Of a DNA stretch of 64,000 nt, positions 1-10,120 are shown in pieces; the first letter of the stretch is position 1; every line of letters starts with the position of its first letter. The position numbers and the translations under genes were made by a program. The stretch is from Candidatus Nanopelagicales bacterium (GTDB lineage Bacteria; Actinomycetota; Actinomycetes; S36-B12; GCA-2699445), in NCBI GenBank assembly GCA_037045355.1, contig JBAOHO010000012.1, positions 310,001 to 374,000 of the forward strand, given 5' to 3'. The notes beneath the pieces are model-generated. The model had not been told where the DNA came from, did no database searches, and saw nothing but the letters and a program-made list of their open reading frames with translations.

Positions 1-562
1 AGCTGACGACGAACGGATTCGTGTCCGCGACCAGTTCCTCACCCACCACGAAGTACACGGCGAACGACAGTCCCGCTCCGAAAGCCGCGGCCACTCCCCA
101 GGGGTCGAGTCCCGACAAGCCGGCCCCGGCGACCAGTGCCAGACCGATCACGGTCAAGGCCAGCGCGGGCCACAGTAGGTTGCTGACGAACTGCCGCTGC
201 ACGAAGCGGGCCCACAATGCGACCCACACCGGTCCGAGGAACTCGATGAGCAGCGCCAACCCGATCGGGATGCGCGCGATGGCCTCGAAGTACAGCGCCT
301 GGACCAAGGCCAGCCCCAGGATCCCGTACACGACGATTCGCGTGCGGTGGTGAGCCGGAAGGCGGAAGGAGCGTCCGGCCACCAACAGGATGACCGCGAG
401 CAGCACGGTCGCCCCCAGGGCGCGGAATTGGGACAACGTCCACGCGGAGACCCCGGTGTCCAGGATGAGGCGCGAGACCGCGGCGTTCAGGGAGAAACAG
501 GTGACCCCGATGAGAACGAGTGTGTAGCCGCGCACCGAGCCACCGAGCGGCGAGTTATCCAC
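1..562 (-). CDS. EamA/DMT-family permease, C-terminus outside window
   Basis: The minus-strand frame is open from a GTG at 560-562 to the window edge. It starts VDNSPLGGSVRGYTLVLIG and continues with alternating hydrophobic helices and short loops, for example VVYGILGLALVQALYFEAIA and LALLIEFLGPVWVALWARF. That pattern, with the Glu/Pro in the LIEFLGPV helix, is typical of the EamA (drug/metabolite transporter) superfamily, whose members export amino acids or metabolites across the inner membrane. About 187 codons are visible, so roughly the last third is missing. The start lies inside a DnaA-box-like sequence. The substrate cannot be told from this sequence. Confidence 0.75.
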   Translation of the reverse strand, partial: MDNSPLGGSVRGYTLVLIGVTCFSLNAAVSRLILDTGVSAWTLSQFRALGATVLLAVILLVAGRSFRLPAHHRTRIVVYGILGLALVQALYFEAIARIPIGLALLIEFLGPVWVALWARFVQRQFVSNLLWPALALTVIGLALVAGAGLSGLDPWGVAAAFGAGLSFAVYFVVGEELVADTNPFVVS

Positions 563-816
563 AGCCTTGTCCCCAGTGGGGAAAACTTACACGGTTGTAG
601 TTCGGGGGATCACCCGGAATGTCCCGGTTGTGGAAACCTGTGGAAACTGGTGTGACCTGCGCCCTATGGCAACCACTATTTGCGTGACAACGCTTACGTT
701 TTGTGGTCCCTGGCGGGGTAGTTGGCCACAAACGGGTAACTCGTACTTGCGCACCGAAACCACACGAGCACGCTGCGTCATGAGGATCCGAGCAGACTGT
801 GGATAACTGTGGGGAT
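555..816. other. Cluster of DnaA-box-like 9-mers (candidate oriC or DnaA-binding region)
   Basis: The gap between the EamA and crgA genes holds two perfect consensus boxes in opposite orientation, TTATCCACA at 555-563 and TGTGGATAA at 798-806. It also holds two identical TGTGGAAAC sites exactly 10 bp apart at 629-637 and 639-647. Weaker matches occur near 568-576 (TTGTCCCCA), 722-730 (TTGGCCACA) and 808-816 (TGTGGGGAT). The middle part (about 665-770) is less GC-rich than its surroundings. No convincing ORF fills the interval. It may be the replication origin, a DnaA-titration site, or a DnaA-controlled promoter region. dnaA and dnaN are not in the window. Confidence 0.55.
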
Positions 817-865
817 GACGCGGGCCCACTCTCTGGCGGAGATCCCTCCCAACCGGTGGGAACTC

Positions 866-1138
866 CTACTGCCACTTGGTGGACAGGAAGAACCCAGCGG
901 CGATGAAGACGAAGCCGATCGCCACGTTCCAGCCTGCCAACGGACCCATCACCGGATTCTCCGGCGCGATGTACCACGTCACGATCCACAGCAGCCCGAT
1001 CACAAAAAGTGCGACCATCACGGGCGCCACCCAACGAGCACCGTCGACCTTCACCGGAATGCGGCTGGGAGCCGATTCGCCGGCCTTCTTAGGCGGCGGC
1101 GTGTAGGCCTGCTTCTTGCGGCGGCGCGACTCCGGCAC
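866..1138 (-). CDS. crgA: Cell division protein CrgA
   Basis: This is a 90-residue protein with a basic N-terminus (MPESRRRKKQAY), two hydrophobic segments (about residues 37-58 and 66-87) and the C-terminal STKWQ. This is the size and layout of CrgA, an actinobacterial membrane protein of the divisome/elongasome that in mycobacteria and streptomycetes contacts FtsZ, FtsI/PbpA and CwsA-type partners. The start is GTG, with AAGGA about 7 bases upstream. It is divergent from pabA, and its place beside the pknB-fhaA block is the usual actinobacterial context. Confidence 0.93.
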   Translation of the reverse strand: MPESRRRKKQAYTPPPKKAGESAPSRIPVKVDGARWVAPVMVALFVIGLLWIVTWYIAPENPVMGPLAGWNVAIGFVFIAAGFFLSTKWQ

Positions 1139-1295
1139 GGCGTTCCTTTCGCTGGACTGACCCCATGATGCCCCACGGGGCCAATGACTTCCACGAGACC
1201 GCTGTCTACTCTGGTGATCTCACGCCGCATCACCGAGGATCCGCACCAGTGCACCTGCCCCGGACGCCACCTGCGAGCCCCAGGATGGAGATTTC

Positions 1296-1925
1296 ATGAG
1301 CCTGTCCGTCCTCGTCGTCGACAACTACGACTCGTTCGTGTTCAACCTCGCGCAGTACCTGCAGCAGTTGGGTGCCGACGTCACCGTGCTCCGCAACGAC
1401 GAAGTTCCGCTGGACGCGGTGCCGGACTACGACGGCGTGCTGCTCAGCCCCGGTCCGGGCACACCAGCTGATTCCGGGGTCTGCCCCGACATCGTGCGCC
1501 GCTTCGGCCCAACTGTGCCCGTCTTCGGCGTGTGTCTGGGGCACCAGGCGATCGCCGAGGTCTACGGTGCCGTCGTGGATCGCGCTCCTGAACTGCTGCA
1601 CGGCAAAACGTCCCTGGTGGTCCATGACGGTCGCGGAGTGTTCACCGGGATTCCGTCACCGTTCACGGCCACCCGCTACCACTCGCTGGCGGTCGACCCG
1701 GCGACGGTTCCGAGCGAACTCGAGGTGTCCGCACACACCCAGGACTCGGGAGTGATCATGGGTATTCGGCACCGGGAGTACCCGGTCGAGGGGGTGCAGT
1801 TCCACCCGGAATCCGTCATGACCGAGCACGGCCACCGACTGCTGGCCAACTGGCTGACCAGTTGCGGCGACGCGGACGCGGTGGCGCGCAGTGCGGGACT
1901 GCGACCCGTCGTCCAACAGGGCTGA
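1296..1925 (+). CDS. pabA: Anthranilate/aminodeoxychorismate synthase glutamine amidotransferase subunit
   Basis: This is a class I glutamine amidotransferase of 209 residues. The nucleophile Cys lies in FGVCLGHQAIAE (near residue 80), and the His/Glu pair lies in GVQFHPESVMTEHG near residue 170. The N-terminal VVDNYDSFVFNLAQYL is characteristic of the TrpG/PabA family. The subunit releases ammonia from glutamine for a chorismate-using partner (PabB or TrpE), which is not encoded here. In actinobacteria the copy next to pknB is usually annotated trpG or pabA, and sequence alone does not decide between folate and tryptophan use. GGAG precedes the ATG by about 9 bases. Confidence 0.93.
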   Translation: MSLSVLVVDNYDSFVFNLAQYLQQLGADVTVLRNDEVPLDAVPDYDGVLLSPGPGTPADSGVCPDIVRRFGPTVPVFGVCLGHQAIAEVYGAVVDRAPELLHGKTSLVVHDGRGVFTGIPSPFTATRYHSLAVDPATVPSELEVSAHTQDSGVIMGIRHREYPVEGVQFHPESVMTEHGHRLLANWLTSCGDADAVARSAGLRPVVQQG

Positions 1926-1984
1926 CCGGAGTCCCACGACTCGGCATCCCGGGTCGACTCAGGCTCGGGTTTAGGAGCTCGGCG

Positions 1985-3844
1985 TCAGTTCGGAACGGTG
2001 TTGCCCTCGCCCTCGGGGGCCGGCCTGTTGGTGGGTGCGGACGACTGACCCTGTCGGTTGGGGTTCTGCTGGTTGCCGCTGGACACCGTTGGTGTGGGGG
2101 TGCTCGTGGGTCCGGTCGAGATCGTGATGGTCACCGTCTCCCCGCGCGCGATGGTCGTGCCCGCGTTGGGGGACTGCGCCAGCACCGTGCCCGCGATCTC
2201 GTCGCTGGACTGGGAAGTCACCGTGACGTTCAGACCCACATTCGACAGTGCACTGCGGGCCTGTTGCTCGGAGTCGCCCACGACATCTGGGACGAGCACC
2301 AGCCCGTTCGACACGGTGATGTTCACCTCGGTGCCCGCATCGACGTTGGTGCCCTGCTCCGGGCTCTGACTCAGCACGTAGCCCTGGGGTTGGTCGCTGT
2401 CGCGGGACTGGACGTCACCGAGCTTCAGTTTGCTCGACTCCAACTGTTTGGAAGCGTTCTCCGGGCTTGTCATACCGACGACATTGGGTACGACGGTCTG
2501 GCCGGGGCCGCCGGACACCGTGACGTTGACCGCCTGACCCTTCTCCAGTGACTCCCCCGCGGAGGGGTCCTGGGACAAGATGGTGCCCTCGGGGCGGTCG
2601 GAGGCCTCGGCGGTCTCGGTACCGAGCCGAAGGCCGCTCGCGTTGAGCGTGTTCTCGGCCTGCGTGAGGGTCTGGCCGACCACTTTGGGGACCTGAACCG
2701 TGTCGGGTTTTGAGTTGCCGGACATGGACATGAACGCCCAGGTGATGCCGCCCACGAGCAGAAGGAGTGCCGCGATGATTCCCACCCACAGCCACGGGCT
2801 GCGCTTCTTGTCCTCGTCGGTGGGCGGACCGCCGGCCTGGTCGGAGACGGGATTCATCATGGCCGTCGGTTCCGGCACAGCCGCGACGACGGGGACGGGC
2901 GCGGTCACCGGAGCACCGACGATGGCGCGGTCGACGTCGGACTTGAACTCGGCAGCCGTCTGGTAGCGCTGATCGGGGTTCTTGGCCAGGGCACGGAGCA
3001 CGACCGCATCGACCTGCGGAGTCACCTGGCTGTCGAGCTGAGACGGGGGTGTGGGGTGCTCGCTCACATGCTGGTAGGCCACAGACACGGGTGACTCGCC
3101 GACGAACGGAGGTCGGTCGGTCAGCAATTCGTAGAGCACACAGCCGGTGGAGTACAGGTCGGAGCGGGCATCGACCACCTCGCCGCGGGCCTGCTCCGGA
3201 GACAGGTACTGCGCGGTGCCCATGACCTGGGACGTTGCCGTCATGGTCTGACCTTGCGCAGCCAGGGCCCGGGCGATGCCGAAGTCCATGACCTTGACCT
3301 CGCCGCTCTTGTTGAGCATGACGTTGGCGGGCTTGATGTCCCGGTGCACGATGCCGTGGCGGTGACTGTAGTCGAGTGCAGCGAGGATGCCCGAGGTGAT
3401 CTCCAAGGCCCGCTCGGGCAGCAGCCGGCGACCGCTGCCCAGCAGCTGCCGCAGCGTCATGCCGTCGACGTACTCCATGACGATGTAGGGCACGGTGACG
3501 GCTGTCGGACCGGAACCGAGAGTGTCCTCACCGGTGTCGTAGACGGCGACGATGTTGGGGTGGTTCAGGGCGGCTGCGCTGTGAGCCTCACGCCGGAACC
3601 GCTGATGGAAGGACGGGTCGCGGGCCAACTCGGGGCGCAGGATCTTGACCGCGACGCGGCGTCCGAGCCGTAGGTCATAGCCTTCGTGCACCTCGGCCAT
3701 GCCACCGCGGCCGAGAGTGTCGCCGATCTCGTAGCGGTCGCCGAGCATCGTCGTGCCGGTGCCGGGGGGAACGACCGGGTTGGTGCCCGGATCCCGCGGG
3801 GTGGGTTCGGGAACACCCCCACCGCTGGGCGGAACATCAGTCAT
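1985..3844 (-). CDS. pknB: Serine/threonine protein kinase PknB with PASTA repeats
   Basis: I chose the ATG at 3844 because AGGAGGG sits 7 bases before it; an in-frame start exists 11 codons upstream. The product has 619 residues. It contains a glycine-rich loop LGRGGMAEV (about 44-52), catalytic Lys in VAVKIL (about 67), HRDIKPANV (about 167), DFG (about 187), one membrane helix (about 351-373) and an extracellular part with three PASTA units beginning PKVVG, PNVVG and PDVVG. A Ser/Thr/Pro/Gln-rich tail ends the protein. PknB senses muropeptides or lipid II and phosphorylates growth and division proteins. Mycobacterial PknB has four PASTA units, so this one is shorter. No separate pknA gene follows. 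Confidence 0.95.
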   Translation of the reverse strand: MTDVPPSGGGVPEPTPRDPGTNPVVPPGTGTTMLGDRYEIGDTLGRGGMAEVHEGYDLRLGRRVAVKILRPELARDPSFHQRFRREAHSAAALNHPNIVAVYDTGEDTLGSGPTAVTVPYIVMEYVDGMTLRQLLGSGRRLLPERALEITSGILAALDYSHRHGIVHRDIKPANVMLNKSGEVKVMDFGIARALAAQGQTMTATSQVMGTAQYLSPEQARGEVVDARSDLYSTGCVLYELLTDRPPFVGESPVSVAYQHVSEHPTPPSQLDSQVTPQVDAVVLRALAKNPDQRYQTAAEFKSDVDRAIVGAPVTAPVPVVAAVPEPTAMMNPVSDQAGGPPTDEDKKRSPWLWVGIIAALLLLVGGITWAFMSMSGNSKPDTVQVPKVVGQTLTQAENTLNASGLRLGTETAEASDRPEGTILSQDPSAGESLEKGQAVNVTVSGGPGQTVVPNVVGMTSPENASKQLESSKLKLGDVQSRDSDQPQGYVLSQSPEQGTNVDAGTEVNITVSNGLVLVPDVVGDSEQQARSALSNVGLNVTVTSQSSDEIAGTVLAQSPNAGTTIARGETVTITISTGPTSTPTPTVSSGNQQNPNRQGQSSAPTNRPAPEGEGNTVPN

Positions 3845-4026
3845 TACGAAGCCCTCCTCGAGCCGGCCATCACCCATGATGACCCACGTGTCGGGTCGTG
3901 TGATTCAGCGACCCGGATCATTCAATTGTGCGCGCCCGCCGCAGCCGGATGTCCCGACGCAGTGGCGCCTGCTGCACTCAGGACGTGGTGTTCCGTCGGA
4001 GCACTGCGTCAGATCGGAGCACCGGG

Positions 4027-5457
4027 TCAGTTCAGTACCGCCTCCATCACCGACCGGGCGATGGGTGCCGCCAGCGACCCCCCGCTGCCGCCCGCGCCCT
4101 GGAGCACCACGGCGACGGCGACCTGCGGGTCACCGGCCGGAGCGAAGGACGTGAACCAGACCGTGTCGGCGCTGTTGCCCGTCTCGGCCGTTCCGGTCTT
4201 CCCCGCCACCCGCACGCCGGGGATGGCCCCGCCGCTACCGGTCCCGCGTTCGACGACCTGCACCATCATGTCGGTCAGTGCCTCCGCGTTCTGCGGGCTC
4301 ATGGCCTGGCCATAGGTCGTCGGTGCCGTCGTGTCGAGCACCCGCAGGTCGGGGCTGCTGATCTCCTTGACCATGAACGGGTTCATCACGCTGCCGTTCT
4401 GGGCGACGGCAGCGGACACCTGGGCCATGTTGAGGGCGCTGGCGCGGACGTCGAACTGCCCGATTCCCGTCAGTGCCGTCTGGGCCGGGTCGGGGTTGTC
4501 GGGGTAGCGGCCCGCGGCTGCCGCCATGGGGACATCGAAACTGTGACCGAACCCGAACCGTTCGGCTTGGCTGCGCACGGCGTCGTCTCCGAGCTGGTTG
4601 GCCAGCCACGCGAAGGCGGTGTTGCACGACACGACCAGCGCCTCGGTCAGAGTCACCTTTCCGTTCGGACCGCATTCGGTCCGCGACGCGTTGCGCAGCA
4701 CCGTCTCAGTGCCGGGGAGTACGTACTCGGCGGGCCCGGGGATCACGGTCTGGGGAGTGAACCGCCCGGACTCCAGCGCGGCAGCCGCGACGACGATCTT
4801 GAACACCGACCCCGGCGGGTCCACCGCGGCGAGGGGGCGGTTGAGCAGCGGTTCCGCAGGGTCGGCGGTGAGTTGCCGGTAGTAGTCACGGATCTGCCGA
4901 GAACGGTGACTGGACAGCAGGTTGGGGTCGTACGAAGGGGATTGCGCAAGCGCGAGAATCTCGCCGGTGCTCGGGTTCAGCGCTGCCACCGCGCCGGGCC
5001 GGCCCGCCAATCCGGCGAAGGCGGCCTCCTGGGCTGCGGCGTCGAGGGTGAGCGTGACTCCGCCGCCCTGTGGGTCGCGGCCGCCGAAGAGTTGCTGGAG
5101 TCGGTCGAACAGCAGCCGGTCGTCGAATCCCGACAGCACCGGGTTCTCCGCCTTCTCGATCCCGGTCGCGCCGTAGACCTGGGAGTAGAAACCCGTCGCC
5201 GACGCGTACACCTCTCCTTGGGGGTAGCGGCGCAGGTACTTCAGCTCACCGTCGGTCTCGATGCTCTCCGCGACTGCCTCGCGGCCGACCAGGATCGGTC
5301 CCCGCTCCCGGGAGTACTCCTCGAGGATCGCGCGGGAGTTCCCACTCGCGGTGCGGTAGTCGTCGGACTTGAACACCTGGATGTACGTCAGGTTGGCCAG
5401 CAGGGCGATCAGCAGGACCGCGAGGACGGCGGACAACCGGATGATCGAACGAGTCAC
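4027..5457 (-). CDS. pbpA: Penicillin-binding protein A (class B transpeptidase)
   Basis: This 476-residue protein has an N-terminal membrane anchor (about 5-27). All three penicillin-binding motifs are present: SxxK in GSVFKIV, SxN in SCNTAFAWL, and KTG in VAGKTGTAE. It cross-links septal or lateral peptidoglycan together with the SEDS polymerase encoded next door. The start is GTG, overlapping the rodA stop in a GTGA arrangement, so translation of the two is probably coupled. The gap to pknB is 182 bp. Confidence 0.95.
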   Translation of the reverse strand: MTRSIIRLSAVLAVLLIALLANLTYIQVFKSDDYRTASGNSRAILEEYSRERGPILVGREAVAESIETDGELKYLRRYPQGEVYASATGFYSQVYGATGIEKAENPVLSGFDDRLLFDRLQQLFGGRDPQGGGVTLTLDAAAQEAAFAGLAGRPGAVAALNPSTGEILALAQSPSYDPNLLSSHRSRQIRDYYRQLTADPAEPLLNRPLAAVDPPGSVFKIVVAAAALESGRFTPQTVIPGPAEYVLPGTETVLRNASRTECGPNGKVTLTEALVVSCNTAFAWLANQLGDDAVRSQAERFGFGHSFDVPMAAAAGRYPDNPDPAQTALTGIGQFDVRASALNMAQVSAAVAQNGSVMNPFMVKEISSPDLRVLDTTAPTTYGQAMSPQNAEALTDMMVQVVERGTGSGGAIPGVRVAGKTGTAETGNSADTVWFTSFAPAGDPQVAVAVVLQGAGGSGGSLAAPIARSVMEAVLN

Positions 5458-6865
5458 AGCCGCACCACCTGGGTGAGCGCCTGGTCGGGGGACGTGACGA
5501 CCGGATCGGGTCGCCGGGTGATGTCACTGATCCGGAGCAGCAACGCCACCATGATCCAGTTCGCGATCAGGGCCGACCCGCCTGCCGACAGGAACGGTGT
5601 CGTCAGTCCCGTCAGAGGGATCAGTTTGGTGACGCCACCTGCGACGACGAAGACCTGCAGAGCGAATACGAAGGCCAGCCCGGTGGCCAGCAACCGCCCG
5701 AACACGTCCCGGCAGGCGACGGCGGTGCGCAGGCCCCGTTGCACGAAGATCCCGTACATCAACAAGATGGCGAAGATGCCCGTCAAACCGAGTTCCTCGC
5801 CGAAGGCCGACAGGATGAAGTCGCTGCTGGCGAAGGGAACGAGTTGCGGATAGCCCTGGCCCCACCCGGTCCCGAAGATCCCGCCGTTGGCCAACCCGTA
5901 CAGCGACTGCACGATCTGGTAGCCGGCGTCGTTGGCGAATTCGAACGGGTCCAGCCAGATCTGCACCCGGGTGCGCACGTGGCCGAACAGCAGATACGCC
6001 AGCGTCCCGCCCACGATCATCAGCAGCGCGCCGAGGATCAGCCAGCCGCGGCGTTGGGTCGCCACGTAGGTCATGGCGACGAACAAGCCGAAGAAGATCA
6101 GTGCGGTACCGAGGTCGGTCTCGAAGGCCATGACAGCGAGGGCCAACAGCCACGCCCCCAGCAGCGGGCCGAGATCCCGGCCGCGGGGCAGCGAGACACC
6201 CAGCACCTTGCGCCGGACGATCGCGAGCGAGTCCCGATGAGTGACCAGGTAACCGGCGAGGAAGAGCGTCAGGACGATCTTGGCCAGCTCACCGGGCTGG
6301 AAGGTCAGTGGTCCGACCTGGATCCACAACCGGGCGCCGTTGATGCTGATGCCGAGGATGGGGACGAGGGGCAGGAGCAGCAGGCCGACGCCCAGGAACA
6401 GAGAGATGTAGGTGTACCGCTGGAGTTTGCGGTGGTCGCGCACGATCAGAAGGACCGCCGCCAGTAGGGCGACTCCCAGGACGGTCCAGGTCAGTTGACC
6501 CAGGACCTCAGGCGTGGGCACGGGGCTGCCGTTCTCGGTGGCCCGCCGCGCCGCCGCGACGTCGAGGCGATAGATCATCACCAGGCCGAGGTAGTTCAGC
6601 AGGTAGGCAGTCGGGAGCATGATCGGCTCGGCGAACGGGGCCAACACCCGGACCGCCACATGAGCGACCAATCCGGCCCCGGCGAGAACCGACAGGGCCA
6701 GCCAGAACTGCGCCGGCAGACCGGACTGCGTTGCCCACCCGACGTTCGCCAACGCGACCGAGCCGAGGAACCAGGCGAACACCAGCAATGCCAGTTCCTG
6801 GTTGCGGCGTGTGGGTTGCCGGATCTCCTCCTGGGTCGCGGCCGGCGCCGGGGCCGCCGCGGCGC

Positions 6866-6869
<4 letters not shown>
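5454..6869 (-). CDS. rodA: SEDS-family peptidoglycan polymerase RodA/FtsW
   Basis: The frame is open far upstream, but the likely start is the GTG at 6869, which overlaps the pstP stop (GTGA). This gives 471 residues beginning VSAAAAPAPAATQEE. About ten to twelve membrane helices follow, with SEDS signatures ETDLGTALIFFGLF and the extracellular loop GWGQGYPQLVPFASSDFILSA, plus the conserved FGEELG. Known SEDS proteins polymerise lipid II and work with a class B PBP; here that partner is PbpA, encoded immediately downstream. Confidence 0.94.
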
Positions 6870-8148
<1,279 letters not shown>

Positions 8149-8152
<4 letters not shown>

Positions 8153-8628
8153 TTGCGTACCTGCATGACGCTGCGGCCCACGTGCAGCGGCACTCCCACG
8201 GGCAGGACCGTGGGCCGGGTGATGCGGGTGCGGTCCAGCCAGGTGCCGTTGGTCGAATTGAGGTCCTCGACGACCCATTCCCCGCCGGCCGAGTAGATCC
8301 GGCAGTGGTTGGTCGAGGCGTAGTCGTCTTCGAGCACGAGAGTGGAGTCGGCGGCCCGGCCGATCGTGATGGGCGTCGCTCCGAGGGGAACGACGGTTCC
8401 CGACAGCGGACCCTCGGTGACCACCAGCCGGTTGCCGCGGCCCCCGGAACGGGCCCGACGCGACGGCGGGGCCGGTGCTGGATGCTGCTGCCCGGCGGCG
8501 AGTGCGACCGGACGGGCCTCGCGCGGGGCGCGCAGGTCGCGGCGCAGCACACTCAAAGTGAACAGAACCCCCACCCACAACAGCACCAGGAAACCCAGTC
8601 GCAGCAGCGTGAGGGCCAGTTCGGACAT
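8149..8628 (-). CDS. fhaB: FHA-domain protein FhaB (FipA)
   Basis: This 159-residue protein has an N-terminal membrane helix (about residues 6-27) and a C-terminal FHA domain. The phosphothreonine-binding residues are visible in ITIGRAADSTLVLEDDYAS, followed by NHCRIYS and LNSTNGTWLDR. FHA domains dock phosphothreonine peptides, here probably from PknB substrates. Its start overlaps the fhaA stop by one base (TGATG), and its own stop overlaps the pstP start. Confidence 0.93.
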
Positions 8629-9326
8629 CAGATGTCCCGGTACGTCACGACGGTGGATCCCACCTGGATCCGGGCTCCGTCGTGCAGAGGGGCTTCGGTC
8701 ACCTTGCGGCCATCGACCAGGGTGCCGTTGGTGGAGCCGAGATCGCGCACGATGACCGGCAGCCCGAGGACGATCTCGGCGTGCGCCCGGCTGACGCCGG
8801 CGTCGTCGAGTTGGATGTCCGCTCCTTGCCCTCGGCCCAGCCGGGTGTGGCTGCGGGTCAGGGGATAGGAGGTGGCGCCGATCATGAGCCGGGGGTGACC
8901 GGTGGCGTTGCCGGGCGGCACCGGGGTCACGGATCGGGAGGTTCCGCCGGCGTCATCGGGGTGCGCCTGGCTGCGCACGCGGAACACCCCGGTGCTCAGA
9001 TCGGGGTCCTCGGCGAACCTGACGTCGACCGAACCGAGGAACGTGTAGCGCTGCTCGGTCGCGTACTGCCGGGCCACCTGTGCGAGCTCCGCGCGCATCT
9101 GGTCGGCGTACACATCGAGACGTTCGATGTCGGTACTGGACAACTCGATGGTGAAGATGTTCGGCACGACAGTGCGGCCCTTGCTCACGATGGCTGAGCG
9201 GGTGTCCATCTCGCGCTGGATCCGGGCCGCCAGTTCGACGGGCTCCACCGCGTCGCGGAACGCCTTGGCGAAGGTGCCGTTGACCAGCTGGTCCAGGCGC
9301 TGTTCGAAGTTGTCGAGCAGGCCCAT
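8628..9326 (-). CDS. fhaA: FhaA: DUF3662 plus FHA-domain protein
   Basis: This 232-residue protein is the first gene of the minus-strand operon. Residues 1-115 form the DUF3662 region (MGLLDNFEQRLDQLVNGTFAKAF, then IQREMD), and residues 150-232 form an FHA domain with YPLTRSHTRLGRGQGADI, VSRAHAEI and DLGSTNGTLVDG. In mycobacteria FhaA is longer, with a proline-rich linker, and binds the phosphorylated pseudokinase domain of MviN, limiting peptidoglycan synthesis. The linker is short here. GGGAGG lies a few bases before the ATG. Confidence 0.93.
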   Translation of the reverse strand: MGLLDNFEQRLDQLVNGTFAKAFRDAVEPVELAARIQREMDTRSAIVSKGRTVVPNIFTIELSSTDIERLDVYADQMRAELAQVARQYATEQRYTFLGSVDVRFAEDPDLSTGVFRVRSQAHPDDAGGTSRSVTPVPPGNATGHPRLMIGATSYPLTRSHTRLGRGQGADIQLDDAGVSRAHAEIVLGLPVIVRDLGSTNGTLVDGRKVTEAPLHDGARIQVGSTVVTYRDI

Positions 9327-9623
9327 CGTTCACCTCCCGGTGCCTAGACGTCGGTCGATGCTATCCGCGCCCGACCACCTCGGGGGAGTGATGGGGGCAA
9401 CACGTGGCGGTCACCTGGCACGACGACGGTCGCGGCTGGCGATGTGCGTAACATCGGACCACTCGTTCGGGATTCGCTGCGCCTCCGTTAGGCCGACCTG
9501 ACTAGGCCAAAAGTCCTAAGTTCCCCCCAGCACTTGTACCCCGCGGGGTAGCCGTGCCTACACTCAGAGTGACGGGCGGGAAATCGGCCCGCACTGGTCA
9601 ATGGAAGAAAGAGTGGGAAGACC
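9327..9623 (+). promoter_or_regulatory. Upstream region shared by fhaA and the pilin gene, with a 14-bp palindrome
   Basis: This 297-bp gap separates the divergent fhaA and pilin genes and must hold both promoters. It contains a perfect 14-bp palindrome TACCCCGCGGGGTA at 9537-9550, and shortly before it a GACT...AGTC inverted repeat around GGCCAAA. I cannot match either to a known regulator or riboswitch. No ORF of note lies in the gap. Confidence 0.4.
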
Positions 9624-10008
9624 ATGTCGAAGTATCTGCGCCGGGTTCATCGCGAGGACGAAGGCTTCTCGCTGGTTGAACTCCTTATTGTCATCGTCGT
9701 GCTGGGCATCCTGGGCGGCATCGTTGTGTTCGGAGTTGGCGAACTTCCGCGCTGATTCGTACTCGAGGCAGCGTGTGAACGCGAATCGTGAAGCAGGTCA
9801 ACGTGGGATCTCAGGCCTACACGCGCAAAGACGGGCAACGTCGCTAGCTGATGTTGATGCATTGGTGACTGCGGGCTACTTGGAAAGCAATTCAACCGCT
9901 GGCTCCAACAGCATTTACGATCGCACAAGCGAATGCGGCAGGCCCCCCAGTCGTAAAGATAGGGCCAGGCGCTGGTCAACGGCAACCCAGCCGCTTCGGG
10001 GTGTGTGA
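9624..10008 (+). pseudogene. Type IV major pilin gene with multiple apparent frameshifts
   Basis: The ATG at 9624 opens MSKYLRRVHREDEGFSLVEL, a class III prepilin leader with cleavage expected at G/F and Glu at position +5, followed by the hydrophobic stretch LLIVIVVLGILGGIVVFGV. The frame then stops after 43 codons. Pilin-like sequence continues in other frames: NFRADS, then VKQVNVGSQAYTRKDG, then LADVDALVTAGYLESNS, then GPPVVKIGPGA. At least four single-base shifts are needed to join them. An aligned actinobacterial pilin has the same order of motifs. A strong terminator follows at 10031. The gene may be decayed, or the sequence may carry errors. Confidence 0.7.
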
Positions 10009-10030
10009 CCTCGCTAGGACTCGACAGACG

Positions 10031-10065
10031 AAATGCGGGCCACACCCAGCGTGTGGCCCGCATTT
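10031..10065. terminator. Strong terminator hairpin after the pilin gene
   Basis: A perfect 15-bp stem (AAATGCGGGCCACAC at 10031-10045, complement at 10051-10065) with a 5-base loop, ending in TTT. It sits between the plus-strand pilin gene and the minus-strand pilT end, so it can serve both strands. Confidence 0.85.
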
Positions 10066-10120
10066 GTCTGCGCCTGCGGCGTTGATCACCATTGGTGAGG
10101 CCTCGACCCCCGCAGGGCAG

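Noticed and set aside
3928..5853. A 641-codon plus-strand frame
   Set aside because: Antisense to pbpA and rodA, Arg/Gly-rich, no family signature.
9480..9560. c-di-GMP riboswitch upstream of the pilin gene
   Set aside because: I looked for the conserved GEMM core and did not find it; only a palindrome and an inverted repeat are present.
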